From: Pigmentiphaga daeguensis
GTDB lineage: Bacteria; Pseudomonadota; Gammaproteobacteria; Burkholderiales; Burkholderiaceae_B
Assembly (NCBI RefSeq): GCF_039523035.1
Contig: NZ_BAAAEN010000001.1
Span: forward strand, 62,001-126,000
Direction: 5' to 3'
Length of the DNA: 64,000 bases
Part shown: piece by piece, positions 34,189-42,598 of the stretch
How the letters are laid out: every line of letters begins with the position of its first letter
How positions within the stretch are numbered: the first letter of the stretch is position 1
The notes under the pieces: model-generated
Databases searched by the model: none
Told to the model about the DNA's origin: nothing
What the model saw: only the letters and a program-made list of their open reading frames with translations
Made by a program: the position numbers and the translations under genes

Positions 34189-35723
34189 AAGACGAGAATC
34201 TCTATTCCCTGCTGGCCTCGGGCTTCCCCGCCGATCGCGACACGGTGTGCATCGAGGCGCCCGGCGCCGGCGACTACACCTGGCGCGAGGTCGAGACGCA
34301 GACGGCGCGCATGGCGAATCTGCTGCGTTCGCTGGACCTGCCCGCAGGCGCCCGCGTGGCCGTCCATGTCGAGAAGTCGCCGGAGGCCTTGCTGCTGTAC
34401 CTGGCCACCCTGCGCGCGGGCTATGTCTACCTGCCGCTGAACACCGCCTACCAGGAAGCCGAGATCGACTATTTCCTGGGCGATGCCGAGCCGTCGGTCG
34501 TGGTCTGCGCCAGCAAGAACCAGGAATGGGTGGACCGCTGCGCGCAGCGTGCCGGAACGCGCCACGTGTACACGCTGGACGACGATCGTACCGGCACGCT
34601 GCTGGACGCCGCTGCGCAGGCTGCGCCCGAGCATGCGGTGGCCGTGCGCGCCGCCGACGACCTGGCGGCCATCCTGTACACCTCGGGCACGACGGGGCGC
34701 AGCAAGGGGGCCATGCTGACCCACGGCAACCTGGCCTCGAACGCCCGCGTGCTGCATGAATACTGGGGCTGGCGCGCCGACGACGTGCTGCTCCACATGC
34801 TGCCCATCTTCCACGTGCACGGGCTGTTCGTGGCCGCGCACGGCGCGCTGCTGGCCGGCGCGAAGATGATCTGGCTGCCCAAGCTGGACGTGCCCGCCGC
34901 GCTGCGCCTGCTGCCGCGCTGCACCGTCATGATGGGCGTGCCGACCTATTATGTGCGGCTGCTGGCCGAACCGGTGTTCGGGCGCGACACCTGCCGCAAC
35001 ATGCGGCTCTTCGTGTCGGGATCGGCGCCGCTGCTGATGGAAACCTTCAACGCCTTCCGCGAACGCACGGGCCACACCATTCTCGAGCGCTATGGCATGA
35101 GCGAGACCGTCATGCTGGTTTCCAATCCCTACGACCCGGCCCAGGGCGAGCGCCTGGGCGGTACCGTCGGCAAGCCGCTGCCGGGCGTATCGGCGCGGGT
35201 GGTGGACGATGCCGGCGTGCCGTGCCCCCCGGGCGAGATCGGCAACATCCAGGTCAAGGGACCCAACGTGTTCAAGGGCTATTGGCGCATGCCCGAGAAG
35301 ACCAGGGAGGAATTCACCCAGGACGGCTGGTTCAAGACCGGCGACGTCGGGCGCTGGGGCGGCGAATCGGGCGGCGCCAGGGTGCCGGACGACTATCTGT
35401 CCATCGTCGGACGCAGCAAGGACCTCATCATCTCGGGCGGATTCAACGTCTACCCCAAGGAAATCGAGAGCTTCCTGGACGACATGCCGGGGGTGGAGGA
35501 AAGCGCCGTCATCGGCGTGCCGCACCCCGATTTCGGCGAGGCCGTGGTGGCCGTGGTCGTGCCCAAGCCGGGCGCCAGCCTGGACGAGGCGGCCATGATC
35601 GCCGAGCTCAAGGCCAGGATCGCCAACTTCAAGGTGCCCAAGCGCGTCTACGTGGTGCCCGAGCTGCCCCGCAACACCATGGGCAAGGTCCAGAAGAACG
35701 TGCTGCGCCAGGCTTATTCCTGA
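34185..35723 (+). CDS. matB: Malonyl-CoA synthetase
   Basis: A 512-residue acyl-CoA synthetase that activates malonate with ATP and CoA. The P-loop-like motif is AILYTSGTTGRSKGAMLTHGNL, followed by the core ILERYGMSETVM, the hinge motif GRSKDLIISGGFNVYPKEIE, and the C-terminal catalytic Lys in LPRNTMGKVQKNVLR. Adjacency to malonyl-CoA decarboxylase supports malonate as substrate, giving malonate to acetyl-CoA in two steps. Last gene of the operon, 54 bp before the split tRNA-Leu. Confidence 0.92.
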   Translation: MKDENLYSLLASGFPADRDTVCIEAPGAGDYTWREVETQTARMANLLRSLDLPAGARVAVHVEKSPEALLLYLATLRAGYVYLPLNTAYQEAEIDYFLGDAEPSVVVCASKNQEWVDRCAQRAGTRHVYTLDDDRTGTLLDAAAQAAPEHAVAVRAADDLAAILYTSGTTGRSKGAMLTHGNLASNARVLHEYWGWRADDVLLHMLPIFHVHGLFVAAHGALLAGAKMIWLPKLDVPAALRLLPRCTVMMGVPTYYVRLLAEPVFGRDTCRNMRLFVSGSAPLLMETFNAFRERTGHTILERYGMSETVMLVSNPYDPAQGERLGGTVGKPLPGVSARVVDDAGVPCPPGEIGNIQVKGPNVFKGYWRMPEKTREEFTQDGWFKTGDVGRWGGESGGARVPDDYLSIVGRSKDLIISGGFNVYPKEIESFLDDMPGVEESAVIGVPHPDFGEAVVAVVVPKPGASLDEAAMIAELKARIANFKVPKRVYVVPELPRNTMGKVQKNVLRQAYS

Positions 35724-35777
35724 TTCGGCGGGCGGCGGGGCAGGAGGGCGGGGCGCATCGGCTACAATACCGCCCGT

Positions 35778-36111
35778 GCGCCCGTGACGAAACTGGTAGA
35801 CGTAGCGGACTTCCGTAAGAGTGGAGTGCCCTGGACGAAAGTCCGGGAGTAGAACCCGTCAAATTCGGCGAACCCCTGGCACGGGAACGCCGAGCCAAGC
35901 AGGCGGCCGATGCAGGCCGCCGGGCGTGTGTAGAGACTCGACGGCGGGGACCTAAGGCTGGGCGCGGCGATTCCGCCGCGCGACGCGATGGTCAAGGCAG
36001 AGTCCAGACCCCAAACGGCGTTGCCCCGTGCAATCCGGCTGCGCGAGCAGTAGCGGGTAAGAAAATCCGCCGCCGCAAGGCGTGCCGGTTCGATTCCGGC
36101 CGGGCGCACCA
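35778..36111 (+). tRNA. tRNA-Leu(UAA) interrupted by a group I intron
   Basis: Exon 1 is 35778-35812 and exon 2 is 36062-36111; the joined tRNA is 85 nt. Acceptor GCGCCCG pairs with CGGGCGC, the discriminator is A, and CCA is encoded. The D arm has AAACTGGTAGA. The anticodon stem GCGGA/TCCGC closes a loop CTT+AAAA, so the anticodon is TAA. The long variable arm (CGCCGCAAGGCGT) and T arm (GCCGG-TTCGATT-CCGGC) are of Leu type. A standard tRNA scan could miss it because the intron breaks the anticodon loop. It sits after matB; TACAAT just upstream may be its -10 box. Confidence 0.93.
35813..36061 (+). ncRNA. Group I intron (Azoarcus-like, 249 nt) in tRNA-Leu(UAA)
   Basis: Self-splicing intron inserted after U34. 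The core matches the Azoarcus tRNA-Ile intron: GTCAAATTCGGCGAA (35858-35872), ACGCCGAGCCAAGC (35887-35900), GTGTAGAGACT (35928-35938), GACCTAAGGC (35949-35958) and GGTCAAGGCAGAGTCCAG (35990-36007). P7 pairs GACTC (35935-35939) with GAGTC (36000-36004), a compensated change from the Azoarcus pairing. P1 pairs exon ACTT with intron GAGT (35819-35822), giving the required U-G at the splice site. The last base is G (36061). P8 is a GCGCGGCG/CGCCGCGC hairpin. There is no endonuclease reading frame. Confidence 0.92.
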
Positions 36112-36181
36112 TTTCTCCTTCCTCCGAATCGCGGGTACGCCGCTTGCTGGGCCATGTCGTCCTCATCCACGGGAGACGACG

Positions 36182-36619
36182 ATGAACCAAGCCAGCACGC
36201 GGAGAAACGGCCGGGGGCGACTGTTCGACCGCTTCGCGACGGCGGTCACCCGCAGCACGGGATCGCCGCCGGCGTTCAGCGTGGCATGCGCGGCCATCCT
36301 GCTCTGGGCCGTGCTCGGGCCGATATTCCATTTTTCCGAAACCTGGCAACTGGTGGTCAATACCGGGACCACCATCGTGACCTTCCTGATGGTGTTCGTG
36401 ATCCAGCGCAGCCAGAACAAGGACAGCGAGGCGCTGCACCTGAAGCTGGACGAGTTGCTCGGGGCGCTGGAAGGCGCCAACAGCAAGCTGGTCGCCATCG
36501 AGACCATGGATGAAGAGCATCTGCGCCGGCTGAGCGAACGCTACCACGCGATGGCGGAGAGGGCGGCGCGCGGCCGGACGGGGCCCGCTTCCGGCCCGGA
36601 GAATGCAAATCACCGTTAA
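36182..36619 (+). CDS. Low-affinity iron permease family protein
   Basis: A 145-residue membrane protein of the low-affinity iron permease family (PF04120). Family signature: RLFDRFATAVTRSTGSPPAF, two membrane segments (about 30-50 and 58-78: AILLWAVLGPIFHFSE; LVVNTGTTIVTFLMVFVIQRSQNKD), then a helical C-terminus with KLDELLGALEGANSKLVAIE. The name comes from fungal Fet4; bacterial function is not well proven. Stand-alone gene after tRNA-Leu with a GGGAG site before the ATG. Confidence 0.88.
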   Translation: MNQASTRRNGRGRLFDRFATAVTRSTGSPPAFSVACAAILLWAVLGPIFHFSETWQLVVNTGTTIVTFLMVFVIQRSQNKDSEALHLKLDELLGALEGANSKLVAIETMDEEHLRRLSERYHAMAERAARGRTGPASGPENANHR

Positions 36620-36689
36620 GACGCGTACCGCCGGCCACCCAATGGATGTATAGTCCCGGTTAATTTTTGTAACCTATATCGTTCGGTCC

Positions 36690-38549
36690 ATGCGCTGGCT
36701 AACGTTATGGGCCACCTTGGTGGTCGCGTGTTTCGGCCTGGTATGCGCGGCCGCGCTATACGACACCCGCCAGGATGCCAAGCGAGCGGCCAGGGAAGCC
36801 ACGGTGAACCTGGGCCGGGTGGTCGCCGACGGCATCGGCCGCGACATCGAGCTGGTCGACCTTTCTCTGCAATCCATGCTGAATGGCCTGCGGCTTGCCG
36901 AAGCCGAGGGCCTGGACCCCTATCGCCGCCACCAACTGTTGTTCGGCAGCCTGCCGCAGATGCGCGGGGTGGGAACCATGGTGGTGCTGGATACCGAGGG
37001 CCGGATGCTGACCGACTCCAAGTCGGTACAGCCGCGCGGGGTCGAGTTTTCGCAGCGCGACTATTTCCGCGTGCACAAGGAGGCTTCCGACGTCGGCCTT
37101 TTCGTGAGCCGGCCTTTCTTCTCCCGGCTGACCAATATGTGGTCCATCGCCATCAGCCGCCGGGTCACCCGGTCCGATGGCAGTTTCGGCGGCGTGGTGG
37201 TCAGCACGCTGCGCATCTCCCACCTGGAAAACCAGTTCCGCCAGCTGGACCTGCGCCAGAACGGTTCCATCATGCTGCTGCGCGCCGACGGTTCGGTCAT
37301 GGCGCGTTTTCCGGCGGTGCAGGGCTTGCTGGGCAAGCAATTGACCGACCTCGAACTGTTCAAGCGCTACCCGGCGTCCGATAGCGGCTCGTACGAGGCC
37401 GTGTCGGCCACGGACGGAGTGACCCGGCTTTATTCCTTCACGGCGGTCGAGCCTCCGCTGCCACTGATCGTGCTCGTGGGCATGGCCGACAGCGACATCT
37501 ACGCGGCCTGGCGCAACAAGGCCGGGATCATCGCCATCCTTACGCTGCTGCTGTGCATGGGCACCATGGTGCTGGTCTGGATGCTGCGCCGGGAATTCGC
37601 GCTGCGCCTGGCGGCCGAGCGCAGCGCGCTGCGCAGCGAGGCGCGCTACCGGGTGCTGGCCGAGAACTCCGCCGACATCATCGCGCTGTGCCGGGCCGAC
37701 GGCACCGTCACCTATATCTCGCCGGCGATCAAGGACGTGCTGGGATGGGTGCCGGGAGACATCGAGGGGCGCAACATCGACGATTTCGTGCGCGCGGACT
37801 ATGTGCCGCTCTTTTCCGGCGACGAGCAGTCCTGGCCGCGCATGCTGACCTTCCCGGCGCGGCATCGGGATTCCTCGTGGAGCTGGCTGGAGGCCAGCGT
37901 CAAGCGGCTGCCGCCCGAGATGGGCGACGAACGCTGCATCCTGAACATCCGCGACGTGTCGCGCCGCAAGAAGGCGGAAGAGGCGCTGGAGGCCGAGAAC
38001 GCCCAACTGCTGGCCATGGCGGCCACCGACGGCCTGACCAACCTGTCGAATCGCCGCCGCTTCGACGAGGCGCTGGAGCGCGAATGGCGGCGGGCCGCGC
38101 GCGAGGAAAGCTCGCTGGCGCTATTGCTGATCGATGCCGACCATTTCAAGGCCCTGAACGACCATTACGGCCACCAGCATGGCGACCAGTATCTGCGCAC
38201 CATCGCCCAGGTGATCCAGGCCAACATCCGGCGTCCGGCCGACATGGCGGCGCGCTACGGCGGCGAGGAATTCGCGGTGCTGCTGCCCAAGACGGACATC
38301 GACGGCGCCTACCTGATCGCCGAGAACATCCGCAAGGCCACGCTGGACGCGCGGATTCCCCACCTGAAGAGCGAGCAGGGGGTGATGACGGTCAGCATAG
38401 GCGTCGATGCCATGGTGCCGGGCCACGGCACGACGGCGGCGCTGCTGGTGCGCCAGGCCGACGCCGCGCTCTACGCCGCCAAGCGGCAGGGGCGCAACCG
38501 CACTTGCGTGTACGAGCCGCAGCAGGGGTCGATGTCGCGTTCGGTATGA
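36690..38549 (+). CDS. Membrane diguanylate cyclase with periplasmic sensor, PAS and GGDEF domains
   Basis: A 619-residue protein that should make cyclic di-GMP. A first membrane segment (about 3-22) and a second (about 278-298) enclose a periplasmic sensor of dCache type (FSQRDYFRVHK...VGLFVSRPFFSRL; WSIAISRRV). Then come a PAS domain (about 325-440; YRVLAENSADIIAL) and a GGDEF domain. The active site is intact (RYGGEEF, about residue 524) and an RxxD inhibitory site (RPAD) lies upstream at the usual distance. Signal sensed is unknown. Confidence 0.93.
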   Translation: MRWLTLWATLVVACFGLVCAAALYDTRQDAKRAAREATVNLGRVVADGIGRDIELVDLSLQSMLNGLRLAEAEGLDPYRRHQLLFGSLPQMRGVGTMVVLDTEGRMLTDSKSVQPRGVEFSQRDYFRVHKEASDVGLFVSRPFFSRLTNMWSIAISRRVTRSDGSFGGVVVSTLRISHLENQFRQLDLRQNGSIMLLRADGSVMARFPAVQGLLGKQLTDLELFKRYPASDSGSYEAVSATDGVTRLYSFTAVEPPLPLIVLVGMADSDIYAAWRNKAGIIAILTLLLCMGTMVLVWMLRREFALRLAAERSALRSEARYRVLAENSADIIALCRADGTVTYISPAIKDVLGWVPGDIEGRNIDDFVRADYVPLFSGDEQSWPRMLTFPARHRDSSWSWLEASVKRLPPEMGDERCILNIRDVSRRKKAEEALEAENAQLLAMAATDGLTNLSNRRRFDEALEREWRRAAREESSLALLLIDADHFKALNDHYGHQHGDQYLRTIAQVIQANIRRPADMAARYGGEEFAVLLPKTDIDGAYLIAENIRKATLDARIPHLKSEQGVMTVSIGVDAMVPGHGTTAALLVRQADAALYAAKRQGRNRTCVYEPQQGSMSRSV

Positions 38550-38654
38550 ACGCCGACGCCCGGGCGGCTGCAAGCCCCTGGCTTGGGGTACGATAGGGTT
38601 ATCTACAGGTACAGACCGCGCCAGGCGTCCCCCGGGGCGACAGGCGCATCATCC

Positions 38655-39107
38655 ATGGCATTCAAGGTTTTCGATCTGCAATGCGAGCACGGCCACGTAT
38701 TCGAAGGCTGGTTCAGCTCGCACTCCGATTTCGACACGCAACGCGAACGCGGCCTGATCAGTTGCCCGCTGTGCGACAGCAAGTCCATCGACAAGAAACT
38801 GTCGGCGCCCATGTTGAACGTATCCGGCAGCAAGGCGCCCGCCGTTCCCGCTGCCCGCGAGTCCGGCAGCGCGCCCATGTCTCCCGACATGCAGGCCGCC
38901 ATGCTGCAGCAACTGCGCGAACTCCTGCGCAGGACCGAAAACGTCGGTGAACGCTTCGCCACCGAAGCCCGCCGCATCCACCACGGCGACGCCCCCGAGC
39001 GTCCCATCCGCGGCGTGGCCACCCAGGAAGAACGTCAATCCCTGGCCGAAGAAGGCATAGCCGTAGCCCCCATCCCCGCCCTGCTGGACGACGACCGCCT
39101 GCAATGA
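38655..39107 (+). CDS. DUF1178-family protein
   Basis: A 150-residue protein typical of proteobacteria. The N-terminus FKVFDLQCEHGHVFEGWFSS is followed by a CPLC motif. The two pairs (C-x-H and C-x-x-C) suggest a zinc ribbon. Function unknown. The ATG at 38655 begins the conserved block; the longer frame to 38583 is unlikely. Confidence 0.88.
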   Translation: MAFKVFDLQCEHGHVFEGWFSSHSDFDTQRERGLISCPLCDSKSIDKKLSAPMLNVSGSKAPAVPAARESGSAPMSPDMQAAMLQQLRELLRRTENVGERFATEARRIHHGDAPERPIRGVATQEERQSLAEEGIAVAPIPALLDDDRLQ

Positions 39108-39378
39108 GGACGTTTGTTCGTCCCGCAAAGCGGGGCGAACCTGCGCCTGCCCTGCGTCAAAAAAGCGCAAGCCAACCAATAGACGAAACTATGGGGGAAA
39201 GGGGGCCAAAGGCCCCCAAGAAAGACGAGGCGAAGTGGATCCGGCTTCGCCGGTCCACCCGCACGCCCCACGGGGCCCGGCGCCGGGCCGCCCCAAGGCG
39301 GGCCCCGGCCCTCTCGGGGGGGCTGCCGCGTAGCGGCTGGGGGCTCACCTGCTGGGCGCGCGTAAGCGCGTAGGGGGG
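39108..39378. repeat. Intergenic stretch rich in GC dyads
   Basis: 271 bp between the convergent DUF1178 and efp genes. It contains GGGGGCC-AAA-GGCCCCC (a 7-bp stem), GGATCCGGCTTCGCCGGTCC, GGGCCCGGCGCCGGGCC and CGCGCGTAAGCGCG. Composition is unlike coding DNA. It may act as a bidirectional terminator and looks like a dispersed intergenic repeat; other copies cannot be checked here. Confidence 0.45.
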
Positions 39379-39936
39379 TTATTTCACCCTGCTACGGTAT
39401 TCGCCCGTGCGGGTGTCGATTTCGATCTTGTCGCCGATTTCGCAGAACAGCGGCACCGGCAGTTCGTAGCCGGTGTTGATCTTGGCGGGCTTCATGACCT
39501 TGCCCGAGGTGTCGCCACGCACGGCGGGTTCGGTGTAGATGATCTCGCGCACGACGATGGTGGGCATTTCCACCGAGATCGCGCGGCCTTCGTAGAAGAC
39601 CACCTCGACGGGCATGCCTTCTTCGAGGTAGTGCAGGGCGTCGCCCATGCTCTCGGCTTCGACTTCGTACTGGTTGTACTCGGCGTCCATGAAGACGTAC
39701 ATGGGATCGGCGAAGTACGAGTAGGTGCACTCGCGGCGCTCGAGCACCAGGACTTCGAACTTCTCGTCGGCCTTGTAGACGGATTCCGTGCCCGAACCGG
39801 TCAGCAGGTTCTTGAACTTCATCTTGACGACGGCGGCGTTGCGGCCGGACTTGTTGTATTCGGCCTTCTGGACGACCAGGGGATCCTTGCCGACCATGAC
39901 GACGTTGCCGACGCGCAGTTCCTGAGCGATTTTCAT
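39379..39936 (-). CDS. efp: Elongation factor P (Arg32 type)
   Basis: A 185-residue translation factor that rescues ribosomes stalled at polyproline. Three OB/KOW domains. The loop that reaches the peptidyl-transferase centre reads NKSGRNAAVVK, with Arg at position 32 rather than the Lys used by EpmA. This is the form rhamnosylated by EarP, whose gene lies 132 bp upstream on the same strand. Length and ends are standard. Confidence 0.97.
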   Translation of the reverse strand: MKIAQELRVGNVVMVGKDPLVVQKAEYNKSGRNAAVVKMKFKNLLTGSGTESVYKADEKFEVLVLERRECTYSYFADPMYVFMDAEYNQYEVEAESMGDALHYLEEGMPVEVVFYEGRAISVEMPTIVVREIIYTEPAVRGDTSGKVMKPAKINTGYELPVPLFCEIGDKIEIDTRTGEYRSRVK

Positions 39937-40068
39937 GCTGGAGCAACCTTAGGGGAGGGAACGCTGGACAGCCGGCGCGTAAGCAACCGCGATGCCCAAA
40001 AGACGGCCATACGGCCTGTGCAGCCAATCAGTATAGCCTGGGACGAGGCACTCCGGCTAGTGCCGGCA

Positions 40069-41169
40069 TCAGGCGTGGTTTTCCTGTCGTGCCTGGCAGA
40101 AACCGGTCAATTGGGTGGCCAGGTCGGGCTGTGCGGCCAGGCTGCCGCTCCAGGCGCGGGCGGCTTCCCGCCAAGGTCCGAATACCGCCGGCGACAAGGC
40201 CTCGGCCAGCAGCCCCGGAAAACGGGCGGCGCCGGCGTCGCCGTTCCAGGCGGTCTGCAGCGCGGAAGCGGGCGCGGGGGCGGGATAGCGCCGCAGCCAG
40301 GCCTCCAGCTTGTCGACATGGGCGGCCTCGGCCTGGGGGTAGATGTGCCAGACCATGGGGCGGGCGGCCCACTGGGCGCGGACGAAGGAGTCCTCGCCCC
40401 GGACGAAATTCAGGTCGGCGCTCCACAGCAGGCGGTCGTAGTCGGCCTGGGGCAGGAAGGGCGCCCGGGCGATGCGCAGGCGGCCCCGCGTACCGGCGGC
40501 CAGGTAGGGCGCGACACCGGGCGGGATGGCCAGCAGCGTGGGCGTGTCGCCGCCCGCCAGCATGTCGGCCAGCGCGGACGCGGGGGCGTCGGGATAGCAG
40601 AACAGGGTGACGAGGCGTTCGCCGGCCAGCGGCTCGGGCAGGCCGGCGCCGCGCAGGAAGGCGGCCCGGGCAGCGGGGTCGCCCTGCAGGGCATCGCGTT
40701 CGGCCAGCAGGCCGCGCTCGCGCAGCAGCCCGCCCGTCGCGGCCGTGAACCCGGGAAAGAAGAAGTACTTGCGCAGGCCGCCAGGCTGGGGCGAGGGCAG
40801 GGCATGGCAGGTCTCGACCCAGGGCTCGGCGCTCAGGTATTCCAGGTTGACCCAGACGGGCGGGCGGACCTGGTCCCGCATGCGCTGGACGAATTCGACG
40901 GGAGGATCGCACGCGAATGCTTCGATGACCACGTCGCCCGGGGCCAGCGGCGGCGCCGGGCGTGTCCAATGGACGATGTCCACGCCATCCGCCCGCTGCG
41001 AGGCCGCCTTGGGATCCACCTGCGGCGCGAGGCGCGTCATCACGGACAGGTCGTCCACCCACAGGCGCACCCGCCAGCCGTGTTCCCGGGCCAACTGGCG
41101 GGCCAGGCGCCAGCACACGCCGATGTCGCCGTAGTTGTCGATCACCCGGCAGAATATGTCGGCGCGCAT
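40069..41169 (-). CDS. earP: EF-P arginine rhamnosyltransferase
   Basis: A 366-residue glycosyltransferase (GT-B) that adds rhamnose from dTDP-rhamnose to Arg32 of EF-P. The catalytic N-terminal motif CRVIDNYGDIGVCWRLARQL holds D11 and D15, equivalents of the catalytic Asp pair. Later motifs are TLFCYPDAP and LNFVRGEDSFVRAQWAARP (active-site Glu). The ATG at 41169 overlaps the LysR stop by one base (TGATG); an upstream in-frame TTG gives a less likely longer start. Activation of efp depends on it. Confidence 0.95.
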   Translation of the reverse strand: MRADIFCRVIDNYGDIGVCWRLARQLAREHGWRVRLWVDDLSVMTRLAPQVDPKAASQRADGVDIVHWTRPAPPLAPGDVVIEAFACDPPVEFVQRMRDQVRPPVWVNLEYLSAEPWVETCHALPSPQPGGLRKYFFFPGFTAATGGLLRERGLLAERDALQGDPAARAAFLRGAGLPEPLAGERLVTLFCYPDAPASALADMLAGGDTPTLLAIPPGVAPYLAAGTRGRLRIARAPFLPQADYDRLLWSADLNFVRGEDSFVRAQWAARPMVWHIYPQAEAAHVDKLEAWLRRYPAPAPASALQTAWNGDAGAARFPGLLAEALSPAVFGPWREAARAWSGSLAAQPDLATQLTGFCQARQENHA

Positions 41170-42101
41170 CAGCGGTTTCCCTCTTCCCAAAGGACGCCAT
41201 TATCGCCCGCGGCCCGGCCATCCCCGGGCAATGTGCGCCGGGCCAGGTCCAGCCAGGCGCGGGCGGCGAACGACAGATAGCGGCCGCGGCGCCAGGCGAA
41301 GGCCATGTGCCACCACAGCTGCGGATCGTCGAGCGGGACCACGGCCAGCCGGGAGCGGTCCAGTTGGCGGCTGAACAGCTCGGGCAGCAGGGCGAGCCCC
41401 ACGCCGGCGGCCACCATGGAGGCCATGAAGTCCCATTGGCTGCTGCGGCCGGCGATCTTCGGCGTAAAGCCGGCCTGGACGCAGGCGGCGTGGACCACCT
41501 CGTTCAGCACGAAGCCTTCGCCGTAGAAGATGAAGGATTCGGCGGCCAGCTCGTCCAGCCGGACCCGTTCCCGCCCTGCCCAGCCGGACGAGGCGGGCGC
41601 AATCAGGCGCAGCGGGAAATTGCAGATGGGCAGGGTCTCGTATTCGTTCTCGTCCGTCGGCAGCAGCATGGCACCGATCTCGAGGGTGCCCGATTTCAGT
41701 TCGTCCTCGACCGAGCGCGAGCCCCGCTCGAACAGCCGCAGCTCTATACCCGGGTAGTCCTGGTGGAAGCGCGCGAGCAACGGGGCCAGCAGGTGGTGCG
41801 CCAGCGGCGGCGTGCCGACGACCAGCTCGCCCCGGGCGGCCTGGCGCACGTCGGACAGTTCGGCCTGCAACTGGGCGTGCAGGGCCAGCAGTTGCCGGCC
41901 GCGTTCCAGCACGATGCGGCCGGTGTCGGTCGGTTCGATGCGCCGGCCGAACTTGCGCAGCACCGGCGTGCCCAGTTCGTCCTCCAGTTGCCGGATCATC
42001 TTGCTGACCGTGGGCTGGGTGACGAACAGCGCCCGCGCCGCCGCGGTATAGCTCTGGCGCTGGACGACTTCGACGAAGTACCGCAGGGCGCGCAAATCCA
42101 T
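41169..42101 (-). CDS. LysR-family regulator, CidR-like
   Basis: A 310-residue LysR protein. The HTH spans residues 1-60 (LRALRYFVEVVQRQSYTAAA; ALFVTQPTVSKMIRQLED), followed by an effector-binding domain. It is divergent from cidAB, so it is likely their activator, as CidR is in Gram-positives. Tandem palindromes in the shared promoter support this. Its stop overlaps the earP start, which couples a lysis/holin regulator to EF-P modification. Confidence 0.85.
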   Translation of the reverse strand: MDLRALRYFVEVVQRQSYTAAARALFVTQPTVSKMIRQLEDELGTPVLRKFGRRIEPTDTGRIVLERGRQLLALHAQLQAELSDVRQAARGELVVGTPPLAHHLLAPLLARFHQDYPGIELRLFERGSRSVEDELKSGTLEIGAMLLPTDENEYETLPICNFPLRLIAPASSGWAGRERVRLDELAAESFIFYGEGFVLNEVVHAACVQAGFTPKIAGRSSQWDFMASMVAAGVGLALLPELFSRQLDRSRLAVVPLDDPQLWWHMAFAWRRGRYLSFAARAWLDLARRTLPGDGRAAGDNGVLWEEGNR

Positions 42102-42104
42102 TTC

Positions 42105-42132
42105 ATTCCAATATGGAATTCCAAATATGGAT
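42105..42132. promoter_or_regulatory. Tandem LysR-type operators between lysR and cidA
   Basis: ATTCCAATATGGAAT (42105-42119) is a perfect palindrome of 6-bp arms, and ATTCCAAATATGGAT (42118-42132) is a near copy overlapping it by 2 bp. Both have the dyad form of LysR sites. They lie directly before the LysR start and about 65-90 bp before cidA, in an AT-rich gap. Confidence 0.7.
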
Positions 42133-42196
42133 TTTATTCATTTTATAAATGTATGGAAGTTGCCTAGAATTACGGGTATACCCTTGGTTCGCCATC

Positions 42197-42598
42197 ATGC
42201 AGCATCGTCCCGTTCCTTCCTTCGCCGCCCGCATCCTGCAAGTCCTGGCCCTGGTCGCCGTCTGGTGGGCCGCCGATACCGCCGTGCGCTGGACCGGCCT
42301 GCCCATACCCGGCGGGGTGGTGGGGCTGTTCGCCGTGCTCGCGCTGCTGCTGAGCGGCCGCCTGCCGCTTCATCGCATTGACCAGGGCGCGCAATGGCTG
42401 CTGGCGGACATGCTGGTGTTCTTCATTCCCGCGGTGGTCGCGATGGTGCGCTACCAGGACCTGCTCAGGAGCGAGGGATTGAAGCTGGCGGCCGTCATCG
42501 TGCTCGGCAACGCCTGCGTGATGCTGACCACCGCCATGACCGTGGAATGGATCGCCCGGCGACGCCGCGCCCGCGTGCCGGCGAAGGCGGCATCATGA
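42197..42598 (+). CDS. cidA: CidA/LrgA-family holin-like protein
   Basis: A 133-residue membrane protein of the holin-like CidA/LrgA family. Four segments are seen (about 12-32, 36-55, 68-85, 95-117) with the family pattern LPIPGGVVGLFAVLALLL and LVFFIPAVVAMVRY. It pairs with cidB, overlapping by 4 bp. CidAB influence murein hydrolysis, and in some bacteria pyruvate or acetate export. The start at 42197 removes 16 implausible residues. Confidence 0.88.
   Translation: MQHRPVPSFAARILQVLALVAVWWAADTAVRWTGLPIPGGVVGLFAVLALLLSGRLPLHRIDQGAQWLLADMLVFFIPAVVAMVRYQDLLRSEGLKLAAVIVLGNACVMLTTAMTVEWIARRRRARVPAKAAS

Noticed and set aside
35778..36111. The structured region with a tRNA-like 3' end was first considered as tmRNA (ssrA).
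   Set aside because: No tag-peptide reading frame or tmRNA pairing pattern. The two ends fold into a complete tRNA-Leu and the middle matches a group I intron core.
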